From Hymenolepis diminuta (taxonomy: Eukaryota > Platyhelminthes > Cestoda > Cyclophyllidea > Hymenolepididae): a stretch of DNA of 64,000 nt. The notes beneath the pieces are model-generated. The model saw only the letters and a list, made by a program, of their open reading frames with translations. It was not told where the DNA came from and searched no databases. A program made the translations under genes and the position numbers. The stretch spans positions 845,885-909,884 of the forward strand of contig CAADRB010000048.1 in the NCBI GenBank assembly GCA_900708905.1, written 5' to 3'. How positions within the stretch are numbered: the stretch's first letter is position 1; each line of letters starts with the position of its first letter. Below, piece after piece: positions 1-10,825 of this stretch.

Positions 1-54
1 CATGTACTGATTATAGAAATAAATTAACTTGAATTAAATGAAAAAGATTTAGAT

Positions 55-2711
55 ATGCGTACTGTTAGTAGACTGGTTCAACAAGCGAAATCGGATGATA
101 TTGAATGTGTTAGAACTGTGTCCACGTCTGAACCAAACCTACATCTGTTTCTTTTCTGGGTCGGTGAAATTTACCCAAACCTTGCTGAAAGACAAGCAAA
201 AATTATTTTTATGTCTCCAAATCAAAATAAATTAACAATTGGCAGAAGATACATAGAATCAACTATATTTCAATTTGATGAAGAGGAACTATTAACACAG
301 AGTGAATTATCCATTATGCCGGAAGTTAGCCTTTCAAGCCAAATGACTGAATTGCCCCCAGCGGGAATACATTCAACTATTACTCGTTGCCCTGACAACT
401 CCTTTGTGCTCTCTGCAACTGCACTGAATAAGATCTTTGTGAATAATAAACGAGTCGATACTAATGTAAAATTGAAGGAGAAGGATGTTATCACCTTTGG
501 TTGGCCATACAACAAACCGGTGCAACGAGGTGAAGTCGTCGATAATTTCAAATTTGATCTCAAATATAAGGTGAGGTGTGTTTACTTTATTGAAAACAGT
601 AGTACGCTTATGAAAGCTGAAATTATTTGTCTTCTGCCCAAGATGAGCGATGGAAAATGTGTCTTGAACGGGTTTTAGTGACATGTGTACTGGATGCAAT
701 TTAGTCTGATTAATTAATACAAAGTGGTACTAGTAAAATCCACTCTAGACTCTGATATTCTCTGCTTCGATTCCCGCCCATTTGTACATTAATAATGGTC
801 CCTTTATTTGCCCGTGCCAGTCGAAGAAGCAGTCGCGTAGATTTAAGGTAGAAAACGACATTTAACTATGCTTCTCCTTTTTAGAAGAAGTACCAACAGA
901 TTGGTATCCTAGTCCTTAGCTATTCTGTAGGCTATACCTTCTAACTTCTACCAATCTTCCTTACAGTTAAGTTTACTAACTAAGTCTTCGTGGGGAGAGG
1001 AGGTCAGGCCAAAGAGAGAGGAGATGGTCTGTGAGGCCAGTGGATATGTCCATTGTGGAGGGTGAATACTGATTGCAGCGAGAAGCAGATGCAAATGGCG
1101 AAGACTGTTTGACGAGTAGGCGTCTGAGGTAGCTCATGAATTGGCGCAATTTTGAGAGGACTCAAAGATGGTATACATGGTTGAGGATTAATTGCAGGCG
1201 GTTGACAAGTCAGACCAGCTGACTCGATGAATTGACAGCTCCGAGTGTCCTGTATTAGTGCAGTTTACATTAACTCGAGCACTCAGGTCTTGAGGACATA
1301 GGGAGGTTTCAAATATCGAACCGAATATTATGGTTTGGCTAACTTCCAACAAAAATATAGCAGCAAATTTATTTCGAGAAAAAATGATAAAACTGATTAC
1401 CAGACCTCATCTTCATTACTGAGCTCAAATTTTGGTTGTCTATCAATATTATGCTATTTCTGTCTTCCAACAAAATTATTATAAAAGACGGTAATTCTGA
1501 CCATGTTTGTAGTCACTCCAAGATGGAATATTGGCTTACAGGAAGTAGAGTTGTCCTTATATAACTAAGTGATGAGGGTTATTCCATATCTTAGACCAAT
1601 GAGTACTTGTCTTGACTAACTGTCTAGATATCCAAAGCTGCATGCCCTGCATATTGATAGGCTGATGGATGCTTTGGAGACCACTGGGGGAGTGAAGTGA
1701 TCATTCTGCGACAAGGCAAGACTCTGCGGCCTTTAGCTATTTCGACAATAACTAAGTAGATTTCTCCTCAAAGATGTTACAGACATATTAATATAAATTT
1801 AAATATATCGAGATCGAGAATGAAGTTTTGATAGAGGGTGGCTAAACAACACTTACCTTTTTCACTCTCTGTCTGTTTCATAACGTTGTATTCCAAATTT
1901 CTATTCAATTTAATTTCGATAGGTCCATATCTGTGATGGAAAAGCTACGTCGCAATGGCATCCCTTTTCAGTCAATCCCAATTTCGATGAGGAACATGAC
2001 TTCATAACTAGAGCAACGATCCAGTATATCCGAAAGTTCACCTGGGCAAATCGGGAAATAGCAAGTATAGTGTATATTGAGAAACGAGGTCCAACTTGTG
2101 TTCAACTACTGAGGCTAATGGAAGAACACAGATTAAAAAGGGACTTCGCTCTCGACTTAGACCGAACAAAGAATAAGTACATCCAATTTCTCGTACTTTA
2201 TAATCATACTCATGACAGTGACGTAAAAGTGGCTAGCGTTAGACTAAGCTTTCGTCGTTTTATAAGTTACATGGAGAATAGCGCTCTTGATATTACAGTG
2301 CAGTACGAATTTATGTCTGCAGTGGCATTTAAAGATGGCCCTCATCCAATAAGTGAAATCCCTTTCGGTTCAGTTCAACCAGATTATATAAATGAGAGTA
2401 GCAGTAATCAAGTGATTCAAGTTGTACTACTCTTTGTGGATCGAAGTGAACCCTTCCGAGATTGGTTCGACAATATTCTGAGGTCTCTTAATATTTACCA
2501 GGGCCTCATTATTGGAGTTTATCATGAAAATGAGCAAGAGAGCTTTGATGTTATCAATGATTTTGTTGGTCGTCGTGCTGATTATGAACGTTCGTTGCTG
2601 TCAAAATTGGAATGTCCTTGGCGAATTTGGGGTGTCAGGCGAAATGAAGATCAGAGTCTTGACCTCCAAGAAATGCATACGTGGTTCTGTGAAATTTATC
2701 GCAGTTATTGA
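55..2711 (+). CDS. FHA-domain protein of unknown function, paralogue A (2 exons)
   Basis: Exons 55-570 and 1923-2711 join in phase 0 (AAG|gtgagg ... ag|GTC) to about 434 residues. Exon 1 carries an FHA domain at roughly residues 55-155: TIGRRY supplies the conserved Gly-Arg, IHSTITR the Ser/His loop, NKIFVNNKRV the NGTFVNGxR-like strand and LKEKDVITFG the last strand. FHA domains bind phosphothreonine peptides, so a signalling or DNA-damage adaptor role is possible but is inference. Exon 2 (about 262 residues) matches no family I know. Its LLFVD strand, PFRDWFDNIL helix and LIIGVYH strand look like an alpha/beta fold. A diverged paralogue lies tail to tail at 6338-7780 with the intron at the same place. 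ATG 55 is the first in-frame start. The 1.35-kb intron (571-1922) holds nothing I recognise. Confidence 0.72.
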
Positions 2712-2754
2712 TGATTGAATTACTGTTTTCTTGTGTTATTATATTCCTCGCTTC

Positions 2755-2760
2755 AATAAA
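2755..2760 (+). terminator. Poly(A) signal of FHA gene A
   Basis: AATAAA lies 43 nt after the TGA of gene A. It recurs in the duplicated copy at 3602-3607. Confidence 0.6.
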
Positions 2761-2961
2761 CTTGTATATATTTTAATGGTCTTTGTTTCTAATACCGATG
2801 AGTTGTGGTATAATTGAATGTTGAGTAGATTACTTAGTTATTGAATGACCAACCAATCTGCAGGCGGCGTGAGTAGAATATGAGTATATTAGAGAAAAGG
2901 TACACAATACAATGATGGGCGAGTGTGTGAGCGTTAATAGGGGGAGCGAAGGAGAAGCGCN

Positions 2962-3807
2962 CTAATGGAAGAACACAGATTAAAAAGGGACTTCGCTCTC
3001 GACTTAGACCGAACAAAGAATAAGTACATCCAATTTCTCGTACTTTATAATCATACTCATGACAGTGACGTAAAAGTGGCTAGCGTTAGACTAAGCTTTC
3101 GTCGTTTTATAAGTTACATGGAGAATAGCGCTCTTGATATTACAGTGCAGTACGAATTTATGTCTGCAGTGGCATTTAAAGATGGCCCTCATCCAATAAG
3201 TGAAATCCCTTTCGGTTCAGTTCAACCAGATTATATAAATGAGAGTAGCAGTAATCAAGTGATTCAAGTTGTACTACTCTTTGTGGATCGAAGTGAACCC
3301 TTCCGAGATTGGTTCGACAATATTCTGAGGTCTCTTAATATTTACCAGGGCCTCATTATTGGAGTTTATCATGAAAATGAGCAAGAGAGCTTTGATGTTA
3401 TCAATGATTTTGTTGGTCGTCGTGCTGATTATGAACGTTCGTTGCTGTCAAAATTGGAATGTCCTTGGCGAATTTGGGGTGTCAGGCGAAATGAAGATCA
3501 GAGTCTTGACCTCCAAGAAATGCATACGTGGTTCTGTGAAATTTATCGCAGTTATTGATGATTGAATTACTGTTTTCTTGTGTTATTATATTCCTCGCTT
3601 CAATAAACTTGTATATATTTTAATGGTCTTTGTTTCTAATACCGATGAGTTGTGGTATAATTGAATGTTGAGTAGATTACTTAGTTATTGAATGACCAAC
3701 CAATCTGCAGGCGGCGTGAGTAGAATATGAGTATATTAGAGAAAAGGTACACAATACAATGATGGGCGAGTGTGTGAGCGTTAATAGGGGGAGCGAAGGA
3801 GAAGCGC
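2962..3807 (+). other. Exact duplicate of 2115-2960 after a single N; probable assembly artefact
   Basis: The 846 bases after the N at 2961 repeat 2115-2960 with an offset of 847 and no difference that I can see, in coding, 3' UTR and downstream parts alike. The copy holds the last 197 codons of gene A (ATG 2965 to stop 3558) without exon 1. The first copy ends exactly at the N, and the second continues into new sequence at 3808. That is the pattern of two contigs whose overlap was not merged. A recent true tandem duplication is possible but less likely. Confidence 0.85.
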
Positions 3808-5418
3808 CCATAAGTCCGATGCAGCTTGTGCCTCTCAATAGTATCTCCAGATGTTTGGAGAGTGATCGGCTCTTCTTCTTGGGGTCAGCAGATAATACGC
3901 CAGTTCTGGTTGGCTGAGCAAGATAGATAGCTGAGCAAGTACACACATATTTACTCTAAAATTCTGTGTTTTCTAATTGTCAGTTGATGTTTGTTCATCA
4001 TCGTCGAGGAACAGAGAAACCAAATGATCTCCCAACTCCCCAATTACACCTCAGTGTTGTCCATTTATCAGAATCTGGATTCCGCCAACTTTGCACCGAC
4101 GCCCTTTCTCCTTCCTTCCTTCCTTCCTTCCTTCTTTCCTTCAAAGGTCTTATTCCTTCCCCTTCCCCTTCTCCTATCTTCCTACTCCTCCCTTACTTCA
4201 CTAGGGTTGTTCAATGAATCATGTCCAAACCATTCATTGATCTTCTGATTTTGGAGAAGGCAACTATATTCTGTTAGTCTTCAGGAATATTATTCGTTTG
4301 GTAGAGTGATTTCCAAGCTTACACTTTTGGGCTTCTTACCAATTGAATTAGTGATACTTGAATGCAACGTCTACCATTACTAATATGGTTAACATTTCAC
4401 TATAATTCAGTGGCGTATCGATAGTGCTACTAGGTTGGTTTGACAATCACCATTGAGTATCCATTAATTGTCGCAGGTTAATACTGTCTATCCAAGTTTC
4501 CCAATCAGAAAGATATGGGGAGGTTTATCTCCACACAGATTTGCCGAGCAAAAGTGGAAGAAGGCGATTGTGTGACTTATATAGACCCGGGTTTATGCGG
4601 AATCATCAGATTGCTGATTATCCAATAATGAATCACCCTGAATATCCAGTTACACTTGAACACTAAAGATACAATGAGCAGGTAGAAGGCAATAATTTTG
4701 GAAAAGATATAACGGTAAAGAGTAGAAGGAAATAGGGGGACAAAGAGGGAGAAGTAGGAAAAAAGAGAAGGTAGTCGGTGTGCCATATGTAGAAGTGGGT
4801 GGGAAGATCTAGCTGGAAGACCTAGTTGGAAGGGGGGAGGGGTTGGGTTGGAGAGGTTGCGAAGTATAGAGCCGGAGTGATGCATAGTGGAAACCGGAAA
4901 GTATTCATGTGAGTTTTAAGTAAGTGAAGAGGGCTGGAAAGGTAAAAGACTTGGAGGAATTCGGTTGAACACTTGGAAGCAAGCAGAAGAGTACTACGAT
5001 GTTGAAAAATGGGAATGCTGTGNTGAATCTCAGCGAGAGTTCGATAGATGTTTCAGTACATGCCTGGCAGTAACGTTTCTAATTAATAGCGGTCCCCGTA
5101 TTTAACAAGTTGTCTTAATAACATTGACTCACTCCACCTTTCACACAGTTAGTCCTATATGACTCAAGGATATTTAAAGAGAAATTAAGTCTTAATTTAA
5201 TTGTTCAAAGGAATAAGCTTCAAGTTCTTCTCAAGACATCGAAAATATCCAGGCTAGCCAAAGCATTCATTTGATGATATTGTGAAGCAGTTTCACTTGT
5301 TTAAGGCATCCAATCTTTCTTTATGTTTCTCTCGCATTGAAGTAAAAGGCATTTACTGAGACCAGGTGTGAAATCGCCTCCATTAGAAAGTCTCTTTTCT
5401 CACAGATTGCAATAATCT
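3808..5418. other. Intergenic; CT-rich tract and single-N gap
   Basis: I see no gene. A TTCC-type microsatellite lies at 4109-4144, purine-rich stretches at about 4720-4850, and one N at 5023. Unlike the N at 2961, I see no repeat flanking it. Confidence 0.5.
4109..4144. repeat. TTCC microsatellite
   Basis: Tandem TTCC units with one interruption, inside a longer pyrimidine-rich stretch. Confidence 0.8.
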
Positions 5419-5579
5419 GCTCTCCACTGTAAGATGGCATAGCCCTCTCTTAGATCCCCTAAGAAATTGCACCGGTTAAAAGTCCACTCCGACAACACCA
5501 CGATACAAAACGACTCAAACCACCAAGTCAAAGTAAGACGCACGTCTTCGTATCGATAGGTCGATTTGTATTGTGCGCC
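5419..5579 (-). repeat. Dispersed repeat R1, copy a
   Basis: About 160 bp that align along their length with 14479-14639 and partly with 18146-18246. Shared blocks include CCCTAAGAAATTGCACC and GATACAAAACGAC on the + strand. An open frame on the minus strand is conserved between copies a and b (YKSTYRYE...VRL...CNFLG), which hints at a decayed coding piece of a mobile element. I do not recognise the protein. Confidence 0.6.
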
Positions 5580-6264
5580 ACTTGCCATCGTAATGCGAAT
5601 AGATTTGTTCGAATGAAACGGAATTAAAAGAGGATGGAATTAGGAGGTGGGAAAGGAACCTTGCATATAGGAATAATGTTGGAGGGAAACGGCACTTTCT
5701 TATATGCAGCGCAGGCGAACTAGAAGAAAAGTAGGATAGTTGCAAAATAGGAAATTTAATTGACAACTGACGGCGAGCCCTTGAAATTAAGTGTAAAATT
5801 AAATATCAAGCTGGACTTCAGGGAATCTTCAGCATTTCGAATGCACAATTTCAAATCCTTCAAAAGGAAGAGGATTAAGTTGGTGCAATTAATAATAATA
5901 ATAGATCCTTTGCTAAACCGATGAATTAGAAGTCTTCATTTACAACTCTTAGGTAACATCAGAAGAAAGGGAGAATCCACCCCACCTCATTATCCACATA
6001 AACATAGATGAAGTGATCGGACTTCTCATCAGTTTCTGTCACCATCACGATCGATCATCGAGTGGCGTCTNNNNNNNNNNNTTTCTGATCAAGGCACCAC
6101 TATCACGTTAGTCAGCAAATTTTTGTGAAAACCTAACAATTCCTACTCATCATTTTCCAACTTAAAGCCATTCTCAAACCCAAACTAATTTTGAGTAAAA
6201 AAGAACGTGTATATGTGTATAAAATTAAGCGACTGAATGAGGAAAATGATGGTGGTGGGGAATA
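5580..6264. other. Intergenic with 11-N gap at 6071-6081
   Basis: No gene seen. Eleven Ns at 6071-6081 mark an assembly gap of uncertain real size. It lies about 250 bp downstream of the stop codon of gene B. Confidence 0.6.
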
Positions 6265-6270
6265 TTTATT
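6265..6270 (-). terminator. Poly(A) signal of FHA gene B
   Basis: AATAAA on the minus strand, about 70 nt after the stop codon of gene B. Confidence 0.5.
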
Positions 6271-6337
6271 AAATAAAAAGAGAGCGCATTTTAAAAGCGT
6301 ATAATCGTCTGCGGGGTGGGGGTGGGGGGAGGGAGAT

Positions 6338-7780
6338 CTAATAATATCCGCGGTAAATATCAGCAAACCAAATGTGCATTTCTTGGAGATCAAGAGTGCA
6401 AATATCGTGTACTTTTACACTCCATATTCGCCATTGGCTCGCCATTTTATACAGTATGGACTTTTTGTAACCTCCTATACGTTTAAGAAACTCATTTATA
6501 GCAGAAAAATTGTCGTCTTCATTTGTATGTAGAATCGCGATGATTAAGGTTTGATAGGGCGTTATGGACGTGGCAATGTTTTTAAACCAAACCTCAAAAG
6601 TATCTTCTAAGTTAACAAATAGTAGTATGTACTGTAACACCTGATTCGATTCCTCCCAAATGTAATTCGGTCTGACTTTACCAAATGAAACGTTATATAA
6701 TTTATATCGATTATAACTAAAGACGGTGGCACACATAAATGTATACTCAACTATAACCTCTTGGGCATTATCTTGCATGGATTTGGCCAAAGTTCGAAAA
6801 CTATTCCGCATTAGTGTCACTATCCGATTCCTTATATTAATAGATGGATGAATAACAAGAAATTGGAGATACTTATTCTTTCGCGGGTTCAGATTGAGGT
6901 TGAAGATACCGTCTTTTCTGCGATTTTCCTTCAATTTGAGCAATTGAATACAGGGTGGGTCAACATTACGACCATATAATAAATTCGCCTGACTTTTATT
7001 GATCCATGTCATTTTGATAGTATATCTATGGATATTTATGACTTCTGACGCTAATTCTTTGTCTGCAATGGGATATGGATAGGGAGGAAACACTTTGATA
7101 TATTTCTTTAGGCAGATATGAACCTGAAGAGCAATAAAATAATAAATAAACATTTAAAATATCAAATTAATTACACCCTTAGGAAAAAGCATTTACTTTG
7201 TCATTTGGTGATGAGTGTCTCTAATATACTAGCAGGTTAACAACAGCAAAACTTTAGTGTCAATCAGATTCATATAGAAATCACACACAAACAAAGTATA
7301 TCTCACCTTAAAGTTAAGATATTTTATTTTTGTTTGGAGGTCGCCTGATTGTGTTAGATAGTATATTTGATATCCGAATGAAATAAGGTCATTATCATGT
7401 ATTGATCGTGGACTCGAAAATTCCTTATTGTTCATCAAAATTTGGATAAAATGATGATTAACAATTACAAATTGATGATTCGGTAGTCGGTAGATGGTTG
7501 CATTTTGCCCACATTCCCTAGGGTTTGTCAAATTAAAATGAAATTCTATATCTGGTAGATGGTCTGATACATCCTCCTTCATCAATTCTCTTTGCAGTAT
7601 CGGAAAGGTGGAATCTCTATCATTAGTCAACGCGACACTTAGTTTATCAGCAGTAGGAATCATTGTAATGGTTCTGGTGCATTTCTTATTCAGCTTTCGG
7701 TCAATATCACCAAGCCAATAGAGGTAGAGTATTGGGTTACTCTCCGCTTGTGCTTTACGCCTACGTGAAATAGCTTTCAT
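6338..7780 (-). CDS. Degenerate-FHA protein of unknown function, paralogue B (2 exons)
   Basis: Exons 7780-7307 and 7123-6338 join in phase 0 across a 183-bp intron (AAG|gtgaga ... ttcag|GTT), giving about 419 residues. Start is the ATG at 7780; the frame is open a little further upstream but has no ATG there. It is the paralogue of gene A: same two-exon plan, same intron position, and exon 2 alignable end to end, with shared blocks such as KNKYxQFLV, SNQV, WRIW and LDLQEMHxWF. Exon 1 keeps the back half of the FHA fold (MNNKEF, DNDLISFG). The Gly-Arg and Ser/His loop that bind phosphothreonine in typical FHA domains are not recognisable. It faces gene A tail to tail. Function is unknown. Confidence 0.7.
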
Positions 7781-9258
7781 TATATCATTAAACACATAAA
7801 TGATCTTGTTAACTTATTTGATTAAGTTAGATGACAGTTAGTATAAGTCAAAATGTTCGTTTTGGATGTGTTTTGAGCAATAATCGCAGCATGACTATTT
7901 TTTGGAACTAGTGCTTTTTTATGAACGTATGTCCATACAGACATTATCTATATAGAACTATAAACTTAGAGTTTTCAAAATACGGGAAGTTCTATTCGGT
8001 TTGCTCCGAGACTTTAGAACTTGCAAACTTTGGTCTCAGTCTCTATTGTTTCTCTGAATGGAAGAGTATTAGAAACCTAGACAATTTAGAGAGGGATGGA
8101 CGGCTTTCCGTATGAAATTTACTGAGAGGGAGGGAGAGAGGGCAAAATAAGTTTAACGATTTCGATCTTAGAACCATAGTTTTTCAATACGTCTGTGTTT
8201 CCGATCAGTACCTCTTTGTCATAATAACCTTAATGGTTTGAGATATTTAAGTCAATTCCATTCAGATAAAGCCTCTTTTTGAAGACAATTTGCAATTAAT
8301 GCCTATTTTCAACAGCGAAGGAGTGTATTCAATCGTGTTTCCCTAGTTTCTCACCTCAAATTGGCCAATTCAGTTGATAACACGAGAAAACGTACAACTT
8401 TTAGTGGCATAGCGGATAAATTGCTCGTCTGTGCCGATCTATTACCCATCCAGTGAGCGGAACCGACACTTGCAACAGTGAAGTCAGAATTCTTGTTCCT
8501 CATCAAGAAACCACTATGACTTCGTCCCTCTACTCTGGACAGGTGTTGAAAAGTGTTTCACAAATTGGCTTGAGTTTTATTGCTCCGAATGATCGAGGTA
8601 TAAAGTATTTATTGATGATGCCACTTCCACCTTTAGGTTAGGTGGTATGGAGACAGCAAGACTTTGACACCAATCTCCACAGTCCAGTTCAGAAAGTTGA
8701 ATGGGTCATACTAAACTGAAGAATTAAAAGGAGGCTAACCAGCGTTGAAATACCTGTCAGCATGCAGACCATTATGGTCAGGCAGTAAACCAATGAGAGG
8801 TTAAGACCCGAGACAAACTCAATTACAAGTTCCTAGTGAGGACAGCAGCCATCTTGTCAAAATAGCTTCTCTCCCTCACCCTTGAACGTTTTTCGACCCA
8901 CCTTTCTATCATTCTTAATCTGACAGATCTCGATGTTCCTTCATCCTCTTACTTTTCTTTAATAAATCTATATGTAGATTACGTTCTTCACAAGGCATCG
9001 AAAAGAGCAGATATTCAGTTACGTGATTCAATTAGAATTGAAGGAAGAAGAATAAAAGAGTGGCTGGTTTAAGAAGAAAGATGGGAACAATTTTCCAAAA
9101 TTTATGGATGCAAATCTGTAAAAGAATTCGTCCGGATGGTAAGCTTAGCAAATTAAATTAAGAAGGTCGTGGAACAGCATAAAAATACAAAGTTCACCAA
9201 GATGAAAATACGCCAAACATTTATATACAATCTACTTTTAAGTTATTAAACAAGGTAG
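7781..9258. other. Intergenic between FHA gene B and MRPL14
   Basis: Only short open frames without similarity that I recognise. This stretch holds the upstream region of gene B (read leftward) and the 3' flank of MRPL14. No repeat was identified. Confidence 0.4.
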
Positions 9259-10711
9259 CTACACAAATGAGGTTGCAATGGATAAAATCTTCGTAATATT
9301 CGTGGATGACTGAAGCGATCGGAGTTTAGCAGGAATAGGAACGAGAATTCGTGTTCCCAGTGGATTTCCCTCATCATCAATCAAGACAGCATTGTTGGAC
9401 TCAAACCGTGGCCAACCGGTTTTTGCTGGCATTCGACATCCTACTATCCAAGCCTTCTTCTTGAGCCCATTCACGGCCAAGAGGACCCGATCACCCGTCA
9501 TTCCTCGATTTCTGTGATTGTAGACACGAATAACTAGCGGCTTTCTCTTTGAAGCTGCACTCGTGCCAATTTGCAGGAAAGCTTTCACGTCTTTAATCTC
9601 ATCACCGTTGGTTTTTTGTGCTTCTTGAGATCCTGCTTTAAGACCACCCTTTTTTACTGTAACTTTCTTTTGGTCGGGTGCAATACTACTGAATTGACTG
9701 TTATCCACTATACGCATTCTTGTCTGAGGAGCAATAAACTGACGACAGACTGTTGTGCTAAAAGTGAAAACAAAAAATACACTTAATCACAAAAGATTCT
9801 GTATACAAAAATACACAAGATTCTCATTTAATGATTAAAGGAGGTAAAAAATCGGGAGGACACTGCCTGAAATTATTCGTTTTGTCCGATTTCTTCAATT
9901 TAGCCTAACAGAAAACCTATTCAAATATTTTCATAAACATTCAATATTCGGTTATCGGATTTCTAGGCTCGTATCTAGACATGTCAAACCAACACTGAAG
10001 TGATTATCGCTACTACTATTGGCCAATCAGGAAGCCAAGTATTTACCACATATCCATTTCCATATGATCAAGTTTACATCAAGCAAACATCACCTGAGCC
10101 ACAGATCCTCTCTCTTGTTCTCGCTGGGATCTAAGTAGTTAGTCTTCCCGATTCATTCGATTAGTGCTTCTTACGACTAACTTGAGACGTCCGCAGAGTT
10201 CAGTGGCTAAATCCAATCTCAGAGTCGCTTGACAAGATCACAAGATACACAAACCAGAAGTCAGAAGAAACTGAACATATCTACTTCACTGCTAAAGTGG
10301 CGAAACTGAATACATAAATTTATTTGCCACGGAATTTCAGAGAGGCTAACGTTAATAATGACAGGAAAAAGCCGACAAATAAGCGGCTTACCATCAGGTA
10401 TATTTGACATAAATATCCTGACTGGTAATTTTATCTTCTTTCTACCTTGATCTCCACAAAATGCCAAGCTTAGAAAGCTTCACCATCTCATGCTGGTGAC
10501 TGAATCTACAGTTACTTCAACACTAGCACGACGGCTCGGAGAGCCCATTTACTAAGAGGTGTTGTTAAAAATTTCATTTGTATTGATTAATGAAGATGTT
10601 ATGTTATTAACCACTACTAAAACATCTAAGTAACGTTGACGAAATTACTTACCTAATTGACCGAAATCCAATATTGCATGACAGCGGAAACACACGACTT
10701 AAAAATGACAT
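9259..10711 (-). CDS. MRPL14: Mitochondrial large-subunit ribosomal protein uL14m
   Basis: Two exons, 10711-10653 and 9757-9259, join in phase 2 (TTAG|gtaagt ... tttag|C) to about 185 residues. Exon 1 starts with a mitochondrial presequence-like stretch (MSFLSRVFPLSCNIGFRSI: Arg and Ser, no acidic residue). The mature part follows the L14 plan: TRMRIVDNSQ near the start, VYNHRNRGMTGDRVLLAVNG, KKKAWIVG, RFESNNAVLIDDEGNPLGTR and a KILSIATSFV end. Human MRPL14 has [29 protein letters not shown] and KVLAIAQNFV in the same order. uL14m sits at the subunit interface of the mitoribosome. Relative to vertebrates there is an extra hydrophilic insert after VDNSQ (KKVTVKKGG...). The 895-bp intron has no recognisable content. 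MRPS18B lies just upstream on the same strand. Confidence 0.92.
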
Positions 10712-10735
10712 TTCTGAAAATAAAGCAAATTAAAA
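10712..10735 (-). promoter_or_regulatory. Candidate spliced-leader acceptor of MRPL14
   Basis: On the minus strand a T-rich tract ending in TTTATTTTCAG stops 2 nt before the MRPL14 ATG. A cis intron is unlikely because the next gene upstream ends only 114 bp away. A trans-splice acceptor is the simplest reading. This is inference; no leader RNA gene is visible in the window. Confidence 0.5.
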
Positions 10736-10814
10736 CTTCAAACAAAATAGGAGAAACATAAGTAGTCGGAAACTCAAAATAAGGAAGAGAAATCCAGTGT
10801 ATGTGCATAAGCGA

Positions 10815-10820
10815 TTTATT
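10815..10820 (-). terminator. Poly(A) signal of MRPS18B
   Basis: AATAAA on the minus strand, 5 nt after the TAG stop of MRPS18B and about 100 nt before the MRPL14 ATG. Confidence 0.55.
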
Positions 10821-10825
10821 TGCGA

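Noticed and set aside
2965..3558. A separate third gene copy of the FHA-linked domain
   Set aside because: Identical to the end of gene A at the nucleotide level, begins right after an N and lacks exon 1; treated as an assembly artefact.
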